The translations under genes were made by a program, and so were the position numbers. Below are positions 22,685-35,662 of a stretch of DNA of 60,000 bases, piece by piece (the stretch's first letter is position 1; every line of letters starts with the position of its first letter). Below the pieces are notes generated by a model. It worked only from the letters and a program-made list of their open reading frames with translations, had not been told where the DNA came from and did not search any database. Source of the DNA: Lineus longissimus (taxonomy: Eukaryota; Nemertea; Pilidiophora; Heteronemertea; Lineidae). The stretch spans positions 25,920,599 to 25,980,598 of the forward strand of contig NC_088309.1 of assembly GCF_910592395.1 (NCBI RefSeq), given 5' to 3'.

Positions 22685-24945
22685 CCATTTCGAAGAATTT
22701 TCCAACAAAATATGAACGTTTTAATCAATATTGTTATACATTCTCGCTTAACGGTAATTTATTAGACATCTATTGAGACAATTGGTGAGTAAAAAGTTGC
22801 AATTGTTTTTTGATACATTAAAAAACTCAATGAGTCAAGTTGAGTACCAATATGCTTGCTGCTCCAGCATAAAGAAATTACTGAAACATGTAACAGAAGC
22901 TGTCGAGGACATCATCGATTGGAATTGGAAATCGAAGCCCACTTCACGGGACACACCTGCAAGTCCCAGTAAGTGTCACTTGGTCAGGACCTCTTGGAGA
23001 CACACCTTCATCAACCCAATGCAATCACTGCCTAATCAAAGCTATGCTATTCGACATGACTGAAAATGGGACACAGTGCACTTCAATAGGCAGTACGTAA
23101 AAGTAATTGAAAAGGGAACACCTTCTAATAATACCACGTAGACTGCATGCTTAACTAAAATGCTTCACAAGCCAATGCGTGTTTGTGCTCAGACCTCCTC
23201 TCGCTATGATTTACATTGATGTCCGCTACTTGCTCCCAAAAAATGGCAAAACTGTCCTTCACAACTAATAAGCTGTAACCATTTGCAGTTGTTGGTGTTG
23301 CAATCTTTAAAAAAAACACATCATAGATGCGAGGACCTGATCAACACGGCAAGAACACACGCAATAAGGAAGCCTTAAGTCAATAGTAGACGCTTAAGAA
23401 GCATTGAGTTCCTGCAGCGTCTTAATTCTACTGGAGCCTTTCTCGCAAGCTTTGACAGAACACTAGCGTTTTTCTTCACTCAACGTTGTCAGTATCGGAA
23501 AATTATTAAATTGTGACATTCCGTGTCAAGTTTGCCTATCGCGTTCAGTGCAATTATCTCGTGTGCTCGTTTGAACCATTTGATGGTGAGCATCTGCCTC
23601 ATTTAGAGGACAACGACTCGGCAGCGTCACCGTATAGGTGCACTCGAAAGGCAATGACAGCATTGAGCAATCAAAGACTTTATAACTGCTTATCCACCTG
23701 CTACCCGTTCTGTTCGGTACGGCAAGAGAAGCCGTGATTGTGTACACACAGCCATATGACTCCCGAGGCTAAATCAACTTGTAGTTTTATCAATTTTTTT
23801 CATCTTCATCGCATTTTACTAAAACAATTTTTGAGTCCCTGCATGCTCGGGAAACTGGGTACGCATGTAATCTTGATCGATGAAATTAAAAACAAACTCA
23901 GACGATAGGTTTGTAAATACACTTGTAATATTTTCTACTCAGCTGTGCTATTGCTCTGATCACCGGAGGCCGCAGGAAAACATGTATTTACCCACACCGA
24001 GATTGTCTCCGATTCCTTTCTGATGATCCATGCAGCGATTACACGGACTGCCACTGAAGCAAAAAGAAGGCGGCAGCAGAACAACTTCCGCAGGAAGAGT
24101 ACCCCTCCCTTGATGTAACATGCAAGGCTGGATATTGGGAATCGCCCTATAATGCGAGGGTGCTTCAGTCAACGACAATACCAGTTTAAGAGTAAGTTGA
24201 TAAGAGCCATACTGCTTTTCATTACTGTAGGCACAGCGAGCATTTAAAACGACCCAGAAACTTCTCAGTGGATATCAGGTAATGACTTCTATGGACCCAG
24301 TTACTTGGCTGGCCATTTCCGCAAAGAAACCGCACTGGTCCATGTAGGCCGCCATTTACCTACTCGTTAAGTACACGATGGTTCTGTTGTAGCTAAACAG
24401 ATAATGGAGTAGATGTCCCAACAAGCTTGACGGAACGAAGAACTGTCACGGCATTGTCAAAATAACCCCGACCTTTTCAAACAAACTGTAAAAGTCCATG
24501 CAATGATATGATCATGTCACATACGTATTCGTCTAAATAAAGATAAGCTGCATATTTTGGCGTATGGTCCACAAGCTCCGGGCGACGCATGTGATACCTA
24601 CATTGACATTACGTTCCATCGATCTCAGAATCTCTTATTGAACATCAGTTCAGTATCGATCAGTTAAGTATCGTGTGGGTCTCGTCGGCCTGAGTGCTAC
24701 TCAGGACCGCCAGTGGTGATGCTAGGGGGAAGACAGACTAATTAGACCAAGAGAACAGTATGCGGTACATTAGTTTTATTCATCTAGATAAAGGTCATTT
24801 GGTGCCCAATGCAAAGAAATTAATAGCCTTTCCATTAATCTCAATATTCTTTTCATTTTTCACTTGATATTCATTTATTCTCCACTTATCTAAAAGTACA
24901 GAAAAAAATGACGTGAACAATTACAATAGTTACAGGCGTTACAAC
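22685..24945. other. Gene-free stretch
   Basis: A 96-codon plus frame at 22773-23063 (with KLLKHVTEAVEDIIDWNWKS) may continue the protein-like zone upstream. Beyond it nothing is recognised; frames at 23513-23747 overlap on both strands. Confidence 0.35.
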
Positions 24946-25049
24946 AAAGTCGATCGCGCGTTGACAGGTGAAAGTGCTGAGAATGAGATATAGAAGTTTT
25001 AAAGTCGATCGCGCGTTGACAGGTGAAAGTGCTGAGATATAGAAGTTTT
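24946..25049. repeat. 55/49-bp tandem pair
   Basis: AAAGTCGATCGCGCGTTGAC begins at 24946 and again at 25001. The second copy is identical except that it lacks 6 bp (GAATGA) within GAGAATGAGATATAG. Near-identity implies a young duplication. The unit carries the GC-rich palindromic core CGATCG/GCGCGC in AT-rich surroundings. Confidence 0.92.
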
Positions 25050-27807
25050 AACTTACATTTAACAAACTACGGCACGCGGAAAAGGAATTTTACCAGTTTT
25101 TCAAGTTTTTTACTTTGGGAACAAACTATCGACAGTTAATGCATTCTAATTTGCCTGTCAATGGGTAATCGTTTTTATTGTTCAGAACGGACAGGAGAAA
25201 GCCAAGTAGAGACGAATCACAGGTCATCCGTTTCTGTCAAAAGGAGCAAACTCGTAAGAAGGCCATTTAAATTCCACACAACATTGCTAATAAAAGCGCT
25301 TCATTGAGCTGCGTCGCTCCTTTCAATGGGTTAGAGTTGTTGAACCAAAGTGTCGAATGAGTCATTTGATACAAGGAAGAAATTGTCACTAAGGTTGCAC
25401 TTAATCCCTGTCTATATTGGTAGATCATATTCTTCGTCCAGTGAATAACGCCCCAGGTGAGCTGAATTACAAACTGGTTTATGTTTTATGTGACATCGGC
25501 GATATCATAAGAGAAAGGTTACCTGATGAAAAATGTAATTCACTCATGGCATTGGGAAGGACACGACAAGACTCGAACAAAAGGTGCCATGTGCAAGAAA
25601 GTAGTCAAGTGCTCTTTTTCCATGGTTGTGAAATTTTTTAATAACCACTTGTTTAACAAGACTTGACGGGATAAGAACTACGCTCTGCTACCATGGTATA
25701 GTCCAAAAATATGAAATAGGCATACAGTGTTCCTTGACACTGTAACAGCATCGTTCTCAGATGTTATGTTACGAAGTCGCTATCTTCGACAGTCACGTTC
25801 AGATTTGCTACAGATAAATGCATGATTCAATAATACAAATATGTTTGCTGAAGGATTGCTGTATGTTCGTAATCTCATACTGAATAGCGTAAGCTTATAG
25901 AGTAGAATTTGCGCTAAGTAAATGTACTCAGTCAGATTGGATTAAGCCGATGCATCGACACGACCGGCTTTAACCCATGCGATGTTCAATCTAGTAGAAT
26001 ATAACGTTTCCTGTATTGGATTGATGATACAAAGAAAACCTGCTACAGATAAAGATGTATTGGCCTGTTTACCATGTTCGCAAATACCAATCGTGGCACG
26101 GTATATAGTCGTTAGGATCACATCAATCATCAAGAAACACTATTTCAGTGTCAGAACAGGTGTCCTGGCAATGCTATCATAGTATTAGTAGGATCATATT
26201 AAGTTACTTCGGTATGGAAACTTTTTTTTGTATCGTTAGCAAAATGCAATATGGAAGGTTAACTCATCATTTAAACGAGAAACATTCTACGAGGCAACTT
26301 CATGGTGGCACGTGAACTAATGACTTTGCAGCCGTGGGTGATTGAGTAAGAGTAGGCCTATATGCAACTTTAAACCACAGCACAGAAAAACGAAACGCTA
26401 GTTCAAGAGAGTGCATGGTCATGAGTGCAATTTTCTTGAAGATTGAGTTAGTAACTAGCCTTCCATTGTCTGGTGTAAAGACAGTAAAGGTTGACCTAGG
26501 TGATAAGCCATATGGGGCTTTGAGCGTGGCTGACCTTGTGTATTTTATCGATCAGTAGCTGGTATCTGCCAATTCTCTCGAAATGGCAAAAAAAGGTTCC
26601 TTCTCGCACTTGCATCTTCGATACTATTATTGGCGATTTCTATATAGGACTCATGAAATTTATTACGCTGTTGGTGTTCCATGTTCCTTTTCAAGCATGC
26701 ATGGCTTCATTATTGATAAAAAGTAGGTTTCAGCAAGTGCAATAGTCGATGGTGAGCTAGAAGCAAATATGCCCATTATGTCATGTCACTTTCTATTGAA
26801 AGAAGCCATGTTCATATATTGATTTAGAAGAAGAACAAACTGCTGAGTGGAATATGAATCATTAATGACCTTCCGATGAATGGATGGAATGATCAGATGC
26901 GGATTTTATAATATTGCTGGATAAGAATAATGAAATTGCTAACAGCTAGTACTCGGCGTGCGAAAAACGAATTGAAGGGTAGGCGTGAAGTGATCGGTGA
27001 AAAAATTGATGGCCTGGTTCCCATTGTGTTCGGTAACATCTTTAGTTCTTCTCGATGTCAACATATTTGCTAAGAAATGAATGAAGACCATCGTACGTAT
27101 TCATCGTATCAACACGAAATACAGGAAATAGGAAATGCCAAAAGTGCTTAGATGCGTTTTCCTGCCATCTGGGAATGTGTTGCGTTATTATAAATTTCCG
27201 AGGCAAGGTATTCAGTGGCTCACAATGCACCTGAGTAATCATATCGTGATACCATTTGGTTCATCACTTTGTCTTCCTAGTTATAGGTATATCCCAGGGG
27301 CGAGTTTATTTGATAACGTTTCGAGATAATATGACAACAAATGGATTAGGTATGCTATACTGATGACCTCCAGGCTAGTGAGACTTGCCACCTGTTCGAT
27401 CACGTAGATGGGGAAGAAAGAGGTCGTAAAACTGAGCTTCCTTGTATCTGGTGTCTTTGTTTGCCGGGGCAAGCAAAAGACCAAACAGAGCAAGATACTA
27501 CGTGAATAGCGATGGACGCCCCTTCTTTCCCAATGACCCTTGGCATAATGGTCAATACGATTATCCTGTCCAGGTGAAATCCCGAGGGGATAAAGGTTTC
27601 CTTTTCAAAAGGTAAAACTTACTCAAGAACAGTAGTACAATTCATGGTTTTGTCTTTTCCGCCGGAGACATATCATATATCACTCCACATTTCTTTATCA
27701 TACTTGCAATGAGAAGATGACAATTTACACTCTTAAAATCCAATAAATTTCAAAGTACATAACTCACAATTTATGATATCACGTTATTTAACTAACTAAC
27801 CTTCTTT
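25050..27807. other. Gene-free stretch
   Basis: No gene, RNA gene or mobile element recognised. Frames of 60-75 codons lie on both strands without family signatures. Confidence 0.4.
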
Positions 27808-27830
27808 AATAAATGGATTGTCCATTTATT
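27808..27830. repeat. Short perfect hairpin
   Basis: AATAAATGGA and TCCATTTATT flank TTG, a 10-bp stem with a 3-nt loop. AACC and GGTT just outside could extend it past a 6-nt bulge. About one such hairpin is expected by chance in a window this size. Confidence 0.5.
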
Positions 27831-28021
27831 GGTTGAGAAACTTTGTCGGTAACTATTTGCAGAGGCAACCAGCAAAATTACGATTGTTGACTTCTTCTTC
27901 AAACGAATACAAATGAGTTTTGGTTTACGAGGTCGCCTCCGCAAGAGCTACTACAGAAACCCACAACTTCTCTGATGCATGTAAATGGCCCTTTTCTCTT
28001 ATGTTTGAGAGACGAAACAGC

Positions 28022-28101
28022 GGTGATCCTTTCGAAAGTTGAACCCATGGACATCATGATTATATGAGCCCGGCGCTCTAACCACTATGATATTGGTGTC
28101 C
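28022..28101 (-). mobile_element. Worn tRNA-like SINE head
   Basis: On the minus strand the segment reads GGACACC, an A-box-like ATCATAGTGGTTAGAGC, a GCCGGGCTC stretch, and then a degraded B box GGGTTCAACTTT (plus about 28035-28047). A-to-B spacing fits a tRNA promoter, but the B box departs from consensus and no cloverleaf can be drawn. I read it as an old tRNA-derived SINE or decayed tRNA gene, from a different source than the head at 16565-16642. Confidence 0.5.
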
Positions 28102-31100
28102 CTGTTTGAGAGACCATTCCCCTTATCCGGAAGCAGACGTCTGTCGTCTAGTGCCACAGCTGTCTTCTAGAATTGTATCATGATACCACTTCGCTTGTTT
28201 CCTATATATCAGGTTTCTTTATAGTGTAATGTTGAATTATTTCTTTATTTCTTTATCAAATGTCTTTTAGTCAGACTCTGGCTTTAGTTTCATCTGATCG
28301 TGACAGTAACGGAAAATTGCTTCTTAGTGCTACATGATACATGGTAGATATAACTAATCCATAGATAAGGCTAGCACATATTTATATACGTAACAGTTTG
28401 GTTCATCAGACTTCTACAATATATTGGAACGCAAATTATTGTTAATATAACTACAAACATGGCTTGATAAAAATCGTTTCTGAAACGAATTCTTCTTATT
28501 AGATGTCAGCAATAAGTGATTTCTCGTAACGAATTCAGAGCAATCGACATGTCTGTAGATTTGTGTATTTCCGTGACAAAGTGAAACAGACCGAGACGAA
28601 AGGTCTCTCAGCTATCAGGTTGAAGTTCTTCGATAGGCGACACGTAATTTGAGAGGTTTCTTCTCAAGTGCTTTAGAACATCTTATAAAAAGGCTTCTTC
28701 CCGAAGGTTTTTAAAACAGACATGTTCTGTTAGCGATACCTGATGATTCTGTTTGATATGCTCCAGCATAAGCTGGATTCCAACTGCATTTCCCAAGAAA
28801 ATCATTATCATGCAGCGCTAAGCCGTTTTCTTGTTTTGATTGACACTTTTAGTGTTTCAGCTATCTATAAAACATCAAATCAATGTTTGCCTCGTCCGAG
28901 GAGTATGTAACCAACAACAAGTTTTACATGCCCGTAAGATACCACGCATCAATCTTAGTGATAAACGGTGAAGGTCAGTCAGGCTTTCTCAAAGCCACCT
29001 TCTAGAGTGAAATTTCGGCGTTTCGGGCAGCATAGATGGTAAAGCTTGCTTTAGGGAAATGTGGGTTCTCTCTGCCCAACAGTGACTCCCATTTGTTCTA
29101 CGGACTGGGAACTGGAGAACGAACGGCTTGGTTTTCCTAATGAATATCTCTTACCACATGCTGCAGGTATACCAAAGCAATGCGGGTGATGCCTCTAGCA
29201 ATTTGTACCACTGGTAATTTCCAGTATCTACTTAATACAACAGGTGATGTTGCTAGCGTTGTCAGCGTGCGTATTCTCAGAGGATTACAGAGGAACAAAC
29301 CTAAATATCATCAGGGGTTGCAATTAGGCAAATTCGGTAATGTTCCACTAACTACCAACCTTGAATAAAATGTGACGGGCTTATTCAGGTGATTGCGTTT
29401 GATTGATCGTACCTAAGTACCTATCACATCGCTAGCTCTTGATTGCGGTTCTCTGATGATATCTTGTGGCATTTGTTACATTTCATCTAAGATCCTAACA
29501 GCTATTCAAGGTAGTTTACATCTTTTTCTCACGGCGTTTTTGTTCAGAAAAAAACGCGATTATTATAACAGGTGTTTGCAAATATCCGACTTATCTTTCG
29601 TAAGCCAAAGGTATGGTGTCAAAAGATGCCCAAAGAATGAAACCAGACTCGAGTACGCGTCTTTCTGCCATGAGGGAAATATCAGACTCCTTACGATTTG
29701 AAAGTCTCAAATAGCAGTGCGGTGTATACACTTTTATCAAGAAATGATTGAAATAAAGGGTTTGTTATTGGAAGAATATTTTAGGAGCTTTCAGCAATTT
29801 AAAAAAGCTTTTCGAGAAAATGAAAAATCATGGGTTTTTGAGCGGAGGTGCAAGAGTGGATGTTCAGAGGATCATTGCCCAGGTGAATTTTCCTCGTCTC
29901 AGCGTATTATGTTCTTTTGGCTGCTTGCAGAGCTCTCGCTTGTATTGACCCGGTGATACCATCCGTCTATCCATTGTCAACAATACCCTGACACGTCCGT
30001 TGGTAATACGTCTTGTCATCATAGACGCACGTGTCTGGAATACTAGGATAGATGCAACATCAATTCAGCTGGAGTTAGCGCAGAGATGCCAGGTTCAGTA
30101 TCATTAATGAAACAAATAGGTGACAACACATCAGTATGGTCATTATTTTTTGGGAAACGGGTGCGAATAAGGTAGTATAGCTAAAAATAGAAAGCAAATC
30201 ATGGTATTGTTGTTTTTATTTTTGTGACAACATGCGCTGCTCTTTGTTCGTTTCATCGGATATGATACAATGTTATGAAAATAGCCCACTGAATCCGAAT
30301 CCGCAGCAGAAGTCTTATAACAACAACCGGCCATTATTCGATACACGCATGATTGAATTGGTGGATTTCTACTGATACTCACTTCCCATTGATAGTTGAG
30401 GAAAGTATAGGCAGCAGGTTGTAGCGATAAGAAGCAAGAGGTCAATACTTCGCCAAGCCCCTAACAAGAGAATATTAGGATGCATTGACTTTTTCCATGA
30501 TGCGATGAATAAATCGAACACGAAATCTCAATGAATTGGGTTTCCTCATTTTTACGATGATATTTTTGAAGACTGTTTGTTAGGTGAATGAGTGGTAATA
30601 AGCCTTCCTGCAGTGAAACATAATTGGTAAATATCACGCCTAGCCCATCTTTTGGAATGGCGCGTTGAATTTAAGAATGATTGATACACAATCACGTCAA
30701 ATTGCTCATGGAATATTCACATGTTTTTTTTCCCTAGGATGCCCGTTAATTTGATTGACAATCACAGCAGAAAATGTTTTCAGGCCTTCTCGCTTACATG
30801 GTACGTCGGTACGGTTTACCATATTTGTTAAAAGTTTCGGTAATCTATTTTTGCATCGATGGCGGGTTTAAAGCCATGTCTAGTGCCCGGCGGGTATACC
30901 ATCGTCAGAAGCCGATACTCCAACACTTACCAGACACATAATCATCAAACCACCACGGAGGCCACCAAGAACAATGAAAAAAGGTTCCTTCAAGAGTCGA
31001 AGTCATTATAACAATATCAAATGGACCCACCGCACATGATTTACCTGGCCTGAATCAACAGCGTCGGAATCGAACTACTGAAGCTAAACATAATTGGAAG

Positions 31101-33507
31101 GTAAATTTACAGAAACGTCCAAAATAAACGCACATCCAACGGAACGAATGATGAAGTTTCTATTTGTTTTGTTGTGGAACGCAAGACTTCGGGAACTACT
31201 TCTGTATACATCATAGTAGTATCGCTCCGGAAATGTCAAGCTGATAGCAGGAAATTATGGAATTCGTCTTGTGGAGTGGTTCAAATATAACAGCATTTAC
31301 TGAATCTGCTGATAACTCACGAAAACGTTGCTTCTATCGATAGCGAATAGACTTTGTTAGTATCTAATGTATACTTTACGATTTGTTACCTCTACATTTT
31401 ATCATTTTTCGGCAACATGCAACAACTATGAAAACACTGAGCGAGCTTATGCAAGCAATTTGTAGCAAGAGGTACGTCCTCGCTGCACCTACTGGCTATT
31501 ACGACTGGCTATTACGATTGTGTCTTTTGATAACGAAGCCATTTTCAGTAGTGGACCAGTAATGTAGGAATCGCATTAGCCCAATCGCTGTAATGGCTGA
31601 GAAAGTCTCTAAAAAGTCTAACACATGTTTCTGTCATCATGTCAGCACCAAATAACAATATCTTGTGGAGGTCGATCGAGTTTTCCTTTGAATTTTCGAG
31701 ATGATGCATGTCATGACCTGTGTTGCGAGTGGTTGACTTCTGTGTCAGATTTGTAAAACTAAAAGACCAATCCTATGCGTTATCTGTCGAACGAAATACC
31801 CTATAGCATAACTGACGCAGTATGATTGGCAATTACAGCCTTCAGAGGACGCAATGGTCCGTTATCTGAATAAAAAGATCTGAAATGTTACATGAGCCAC
31901 GCGCTTGTTCTTGAACACATCACCGCCTGTTCGATTGTCGGATACACGCCAATTACACCTCCAGCGATTCGAGAGATTGGTCTGAAATGTGCTATTTGCT
32001 CGTCTGAGTGGTAAATCATGTGTGTGAGCCTTGTTGTCATCAATCCTTATATAGGGTGGACAAGCCTAGGTTGAGCGCTTTCACCAAACGTTTTGAACCA
32101 TGATATGAAGGTATCGGTATAAATGTGGCCATGAAATGAACCTTGACTGTCTTTATGATTTTGTGACGGTATTCTGACACTGGAACTGACTGCTGTGACA
32201 GGTTAATCTGGGCCAAAAATTGAATTCATGTACCACGATAATAATTTGACGTTCAACATCAGCTGAATGTCGGTTGGTGCAACATTACCTGTTGCTCACC
32301 GATAAATACATTTCGGCGATTATTCGTTACCGAAACAAGCTTATGTTGTAATCTTAAAATGACAAAGTCAGTTACAGTTACAGTCAGTTGAAAGAAATTA
32401 CCAATTTATCATGAATAAGCCGTGGCAGCTGGAAATAGCATATTGGATTTGAGCCTGGAATAATTGAGAAATCAAATAATAACCGAAAACTGAGATACGA
32501 TGAGGTAAGATTCGGTTCACAAAAAGCAACCGGAACAGCTGCTCTGGTGATATTCTCCACGAGCAATGTCCCTCAGAATCACGACAGATATGACCATCTC
32601 CGCTAAAAGGATGGGACAGTTCTTTCCCTAGGCTACAAGGGAAGCCTTGTGTTCTGACATTCCTTCCACTTACTCCGAGAGAAGGAAAACATGTAGATCA
32701 AGGGAACATCCTCTCTTCTTGCTTGAGGCAAGGAATTCCGGCAAGTGGACAAGACCATTAGAGTAATATCAGCTACACATCCGACCCCGACTTTAAAAAT
32801 CATTTATTCAATTGTAGATGAAAGGCATGAGATCGCTCTTAAAGGGAAAATTGTGATTACTCATAATATTGTCTTTATTCCAGAAAGGTTCACGTGGATA
32901 ACAAAAACAAATGCCTGAACCGTCTAACATTGTCACCCTTTATTGTCCTTCAATTTTTAAATCAATACACTGTATCCACTTCGTGTCAAAACAGCGAAAA
33001 TTATTAATTTTGGATTCAATCTCTCTCGTGGAAACGGATGCAGCTGCACTCATCTAACATTGTTTTACCAAATCAAACATATATCATATTTTATTATTAG
33101 GCTCACAGAAAGAAATGACATTATGATATACTGGTATTATGATTTGAATTGCCCAGTTCCTCTTCAAAAAAGTCTTTCTCAGAATATATTATTGTCCTAC
33201 TCCACCCTTCCCCACCCAATATTATTGTTTTTTCATGCATGATTAAGTTTAAATAGTTTTATTACACCAATGACCACGGATAGATAGATAGACAGCGAAT
33301 ATATCAAGTTAGAAAAAACCCCGCTGTCTGCGTTGGTAACATCTTGCTGGGTGGATTGTGGTTTATGTCAATTGGATTGAAACAGCTATATCAATACGTA
33401 TGTAGTTGCGTGCAGATTGCACATGAAAGTAATTAAAACATGTACAGTCATGTACATGTACGAATAATATAACATACATGCAGAGTAGTGTATGTGTTAC
33501 ACCCTAA
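28102..33507. other. Long gene-free stretch
   Basis: No gene recognised. A 13-bp unit ACTGGCTATTACG is duplicated in tandem at 31491-31516. A GATA tetranucleotide run lies at 33279-33293. The word TTCCCCACCCAAT appears at 33208-33220 and twice more near 34.1 kb. Confidence 0.4.
33279..33293. repeat. (GATA)n microsatellite
   Basis: GATA in three and a half copies, then GACA. Short. Confidence 0.7.
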
Positions 33508-33888
33508 TTACGATGTGCCCCCACCCGGTCGCGTCATACAGTCGAGACAAACAGCTTCTGTTTCAACGCAGTTGTTAACATAACTCGAGGAAAGCCTACG
33601 TTTTTGGACACTCCCTTTGTCCAGGCTCACGATATATATATGAAAAAGGCTGTCTCCCCGATTTCGGTGTTTCCTGTGCAGAACATGAGTCCGTGTGGGC
33701 GAGCGTGTGTAGGACATCAACAATCCAAGGCATACAGTGTCAATCGTATCATTTGGTAATATCATCTTCGCCGATCCACTGAAACCATGTTCCAGTATAA
33801 CGACCAGACACTTCGCCCGGCAATAGCCGCATGTGGGTGGACTTTCGTTGGGTAGCTCATCACATAAAACGAAAAACTGCCTTAACAC
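33508..33888 (-). CDS. Unrecognised 126-aa frame
   Basis: One of the longer minus-strand frames, with ATG start and stop. It is Cys-rich at both ends, with PTCGYCRAKC near the N-terminus and CVETEAVCLDC near the C-terminus. That spacing could suggest zinc-binding pairs, but no known finger pattern fits. There is no signal peptide, no clear membrane segment and no neighbour to give context. The length is within what chance allows. Confidence 0.12.
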   Translation of the reverse strand: MLRQFFVLCDELPNESPPTCGYCRAKCLVVILEHGFSGSAKMILPNDTIDTVCLGLLMSYTRSPTRTHVLHRKHRNRGDSLFHIYIVSLDKGSVQKRRLSSSYVNNCVETEAVCLDCMTRPGGGTS

Positions 33889-35603
33889 ATTTCACATATA
33901 TATCGAGTTGTTATTTGCTTCGAATAATTTTTCTATCGGGCAGAGAGCTTCGGCCACTCGATCTCATACGATCTCATCCCCAGATTTCGCTAAAGGCGGG
34001 GATCAATGCAATATTAATTTCCGCCATCCTTAACGTCAGCATCTTTTTTCTGTTCTCTCGACTTAATCTCCCCCCTCCGCCACCTTTCCCCACCCAATGC
34101 CCAAAGATCTTGCCCAAGGATATTCCCCACCCAATACCTCAGCAAGTGGAAACAGTCGTTGCAGAAGGGGGAAAAAAATAAGCTGCTGGCATCGAAGCCA
34201 GTGTCCGCGAGTCCTGTTGCCTCAAGCTCAACCATGTTGTCTTGTCAGGTTAAGCCTAATGGCCCCTAATGACTGCCATTGCTAAGCTGATCCAAGTCTT
34301 CATATCTAATTTGGTAACACGTGGATCAAAGGAGCAGTTGATTGCGCGATTGATTGCTTGAATCAAAAAGACCTTGTGGCGTGCGCTGGGGAGCAGGACA
34401 GACTGACTGGACAGATATGTCTTTGAGGTTGGCAACAAGGAATATTAGTTGATGGTACGGCACTAATCGGATCGCTGCCTACACCATTTATCAATTCGAT
34501 TGATGGCATGTCAGTTTCACTGGCTTTATATTGCACGAGAGACTAGTTTGTCAAAAGTTAGCGGACAAGTCTAAACAAAGTCACTGAGATGGAAAACATT
34601 GGGGCTTTATGGTTGGCACTGACCAACAATCTTTCCCTAAGGCATCCTAGGAATAATTTGTCAATACAACTAGTCGGGTGAACAGTTTGTATATTTGCAT
34701 TTCGTTCCTTGAGTATCAAAAGGTCGCGAGACTCATCGCGAGTTTTTCACTTGACCTTTTGCTTCTCAAGAGGCGCTTTCCATTCTCAATAAACTCTCAA
34801 AACTACAATTTCAAAAAGCAATAAAACATATTGATGACAGATCAGATTCCGGTAACTCCTCTTCCAAATTTCAATTACGGATATCGACAGTCACTTTCAA
34901 TTATTTTAATTGGAAAGCAGCATCAATAACAGGATGGATTTGTTGCTGATTGCAACTGACATGAAGTAATAAAAACAAGATACGGAGCAAATGGAACAAT
35001 TTATCGCATGATGAACTTAAGATTAACATGGATTGAAGAAAAAGTCAAATGTGTTCATGTCAGATCTTGCAAAAAAACAGCTTTTTCATAAAAATGTGGA
35101 GTATTTGCGATGTTCGTTAGCGGAGGCTCCACGAGCACTACATGTATGGGACTTCTTCCTTGGAATTCTTCCCTAAATACCTTCACCAAACAAGTGTAGG
35201 CAAATCGACAATGGTTTAGTGAGATGGCTGAGGGAAACTGTAACCTCATAGCAGTATGCAGTATGCAAAGGGTATAGAAATGTAAGTGAAAAATTAAGAA
35301 GTCACTGGAAAATCAAATGCTTCAAAAGGAATGACGAAAGTCAAACATGAAACAAATTCATCCCCACCCCTTGTCCTTCATCGGTGTGAATTCCTTGTCA
35401 TACAACCTTGTCAGTTCCTTTGCTTTGATGAACTTCAAGCAGTAATCCATTTGACGTACAAATAGAAGTTAATTAGGAATGACATTTACTACGACTGCCA
35501 CCGCCTTAATTCACGCACTTTGAAGATGTAAATGCTCTTAGTAATAATTAAGCAGACCCACTACAGATTACTCGATCGAGATCATCATCATCTTGAGCAC
35601 GCA
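33889..35603. other. Gene-free stretch with a C-rich tract
   Basis: The plus strand at 34065-34135 is unusually C-rich and repeats TTCCCCACCCAAT at 34086-34098 and 34123-34135. Low-complexity C content explains the open frames across it. Nothing else recognised. Confidence 0.4.
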
Positions 35604-35662
35604 GAAAGATTCTGGTTGAACCAGAGTCTTTCAAATAAAACTTTATTTGAAAGACCCTGGTT
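35604..35662. repeat. Alternating triple inverted repeat
   Basis: The 14-mer GAAAGAYYCTGGTT occurs three times in alternating orientation: plus at 35604-35617, minus at 35619-35632, plus at 35649-35662. The first two form a hairpin with 13 of 14 pairs and a single-base centre. The last two are part of a longer arm, 35619-35639 against 35642-35662, with 20 of 21 pairs and a 2-base centre. The single mismatch in the long stem is A:C on the plus strand and would be a G:U wobble on a minus-strand transcript. The two hairpins share the middle arm and cannot form together. Origin unknown; a foldback-element relic or palindrome-driven rearrangement is possible. Confidence 0.85.

Noticed and set aside
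31060-31085. B-box-like GGAATCGAAC as part of a tRNA or SINE
   Set aside because: No A box at the required distance and no stem flanking it.
34160-34245. Minus-strand tRNA gene
   Set aside because: CTGGC..GCCAG resembles a T arm but encloses a 6-nt loop, and no acceptor, D or anticodon arm can be drawn.
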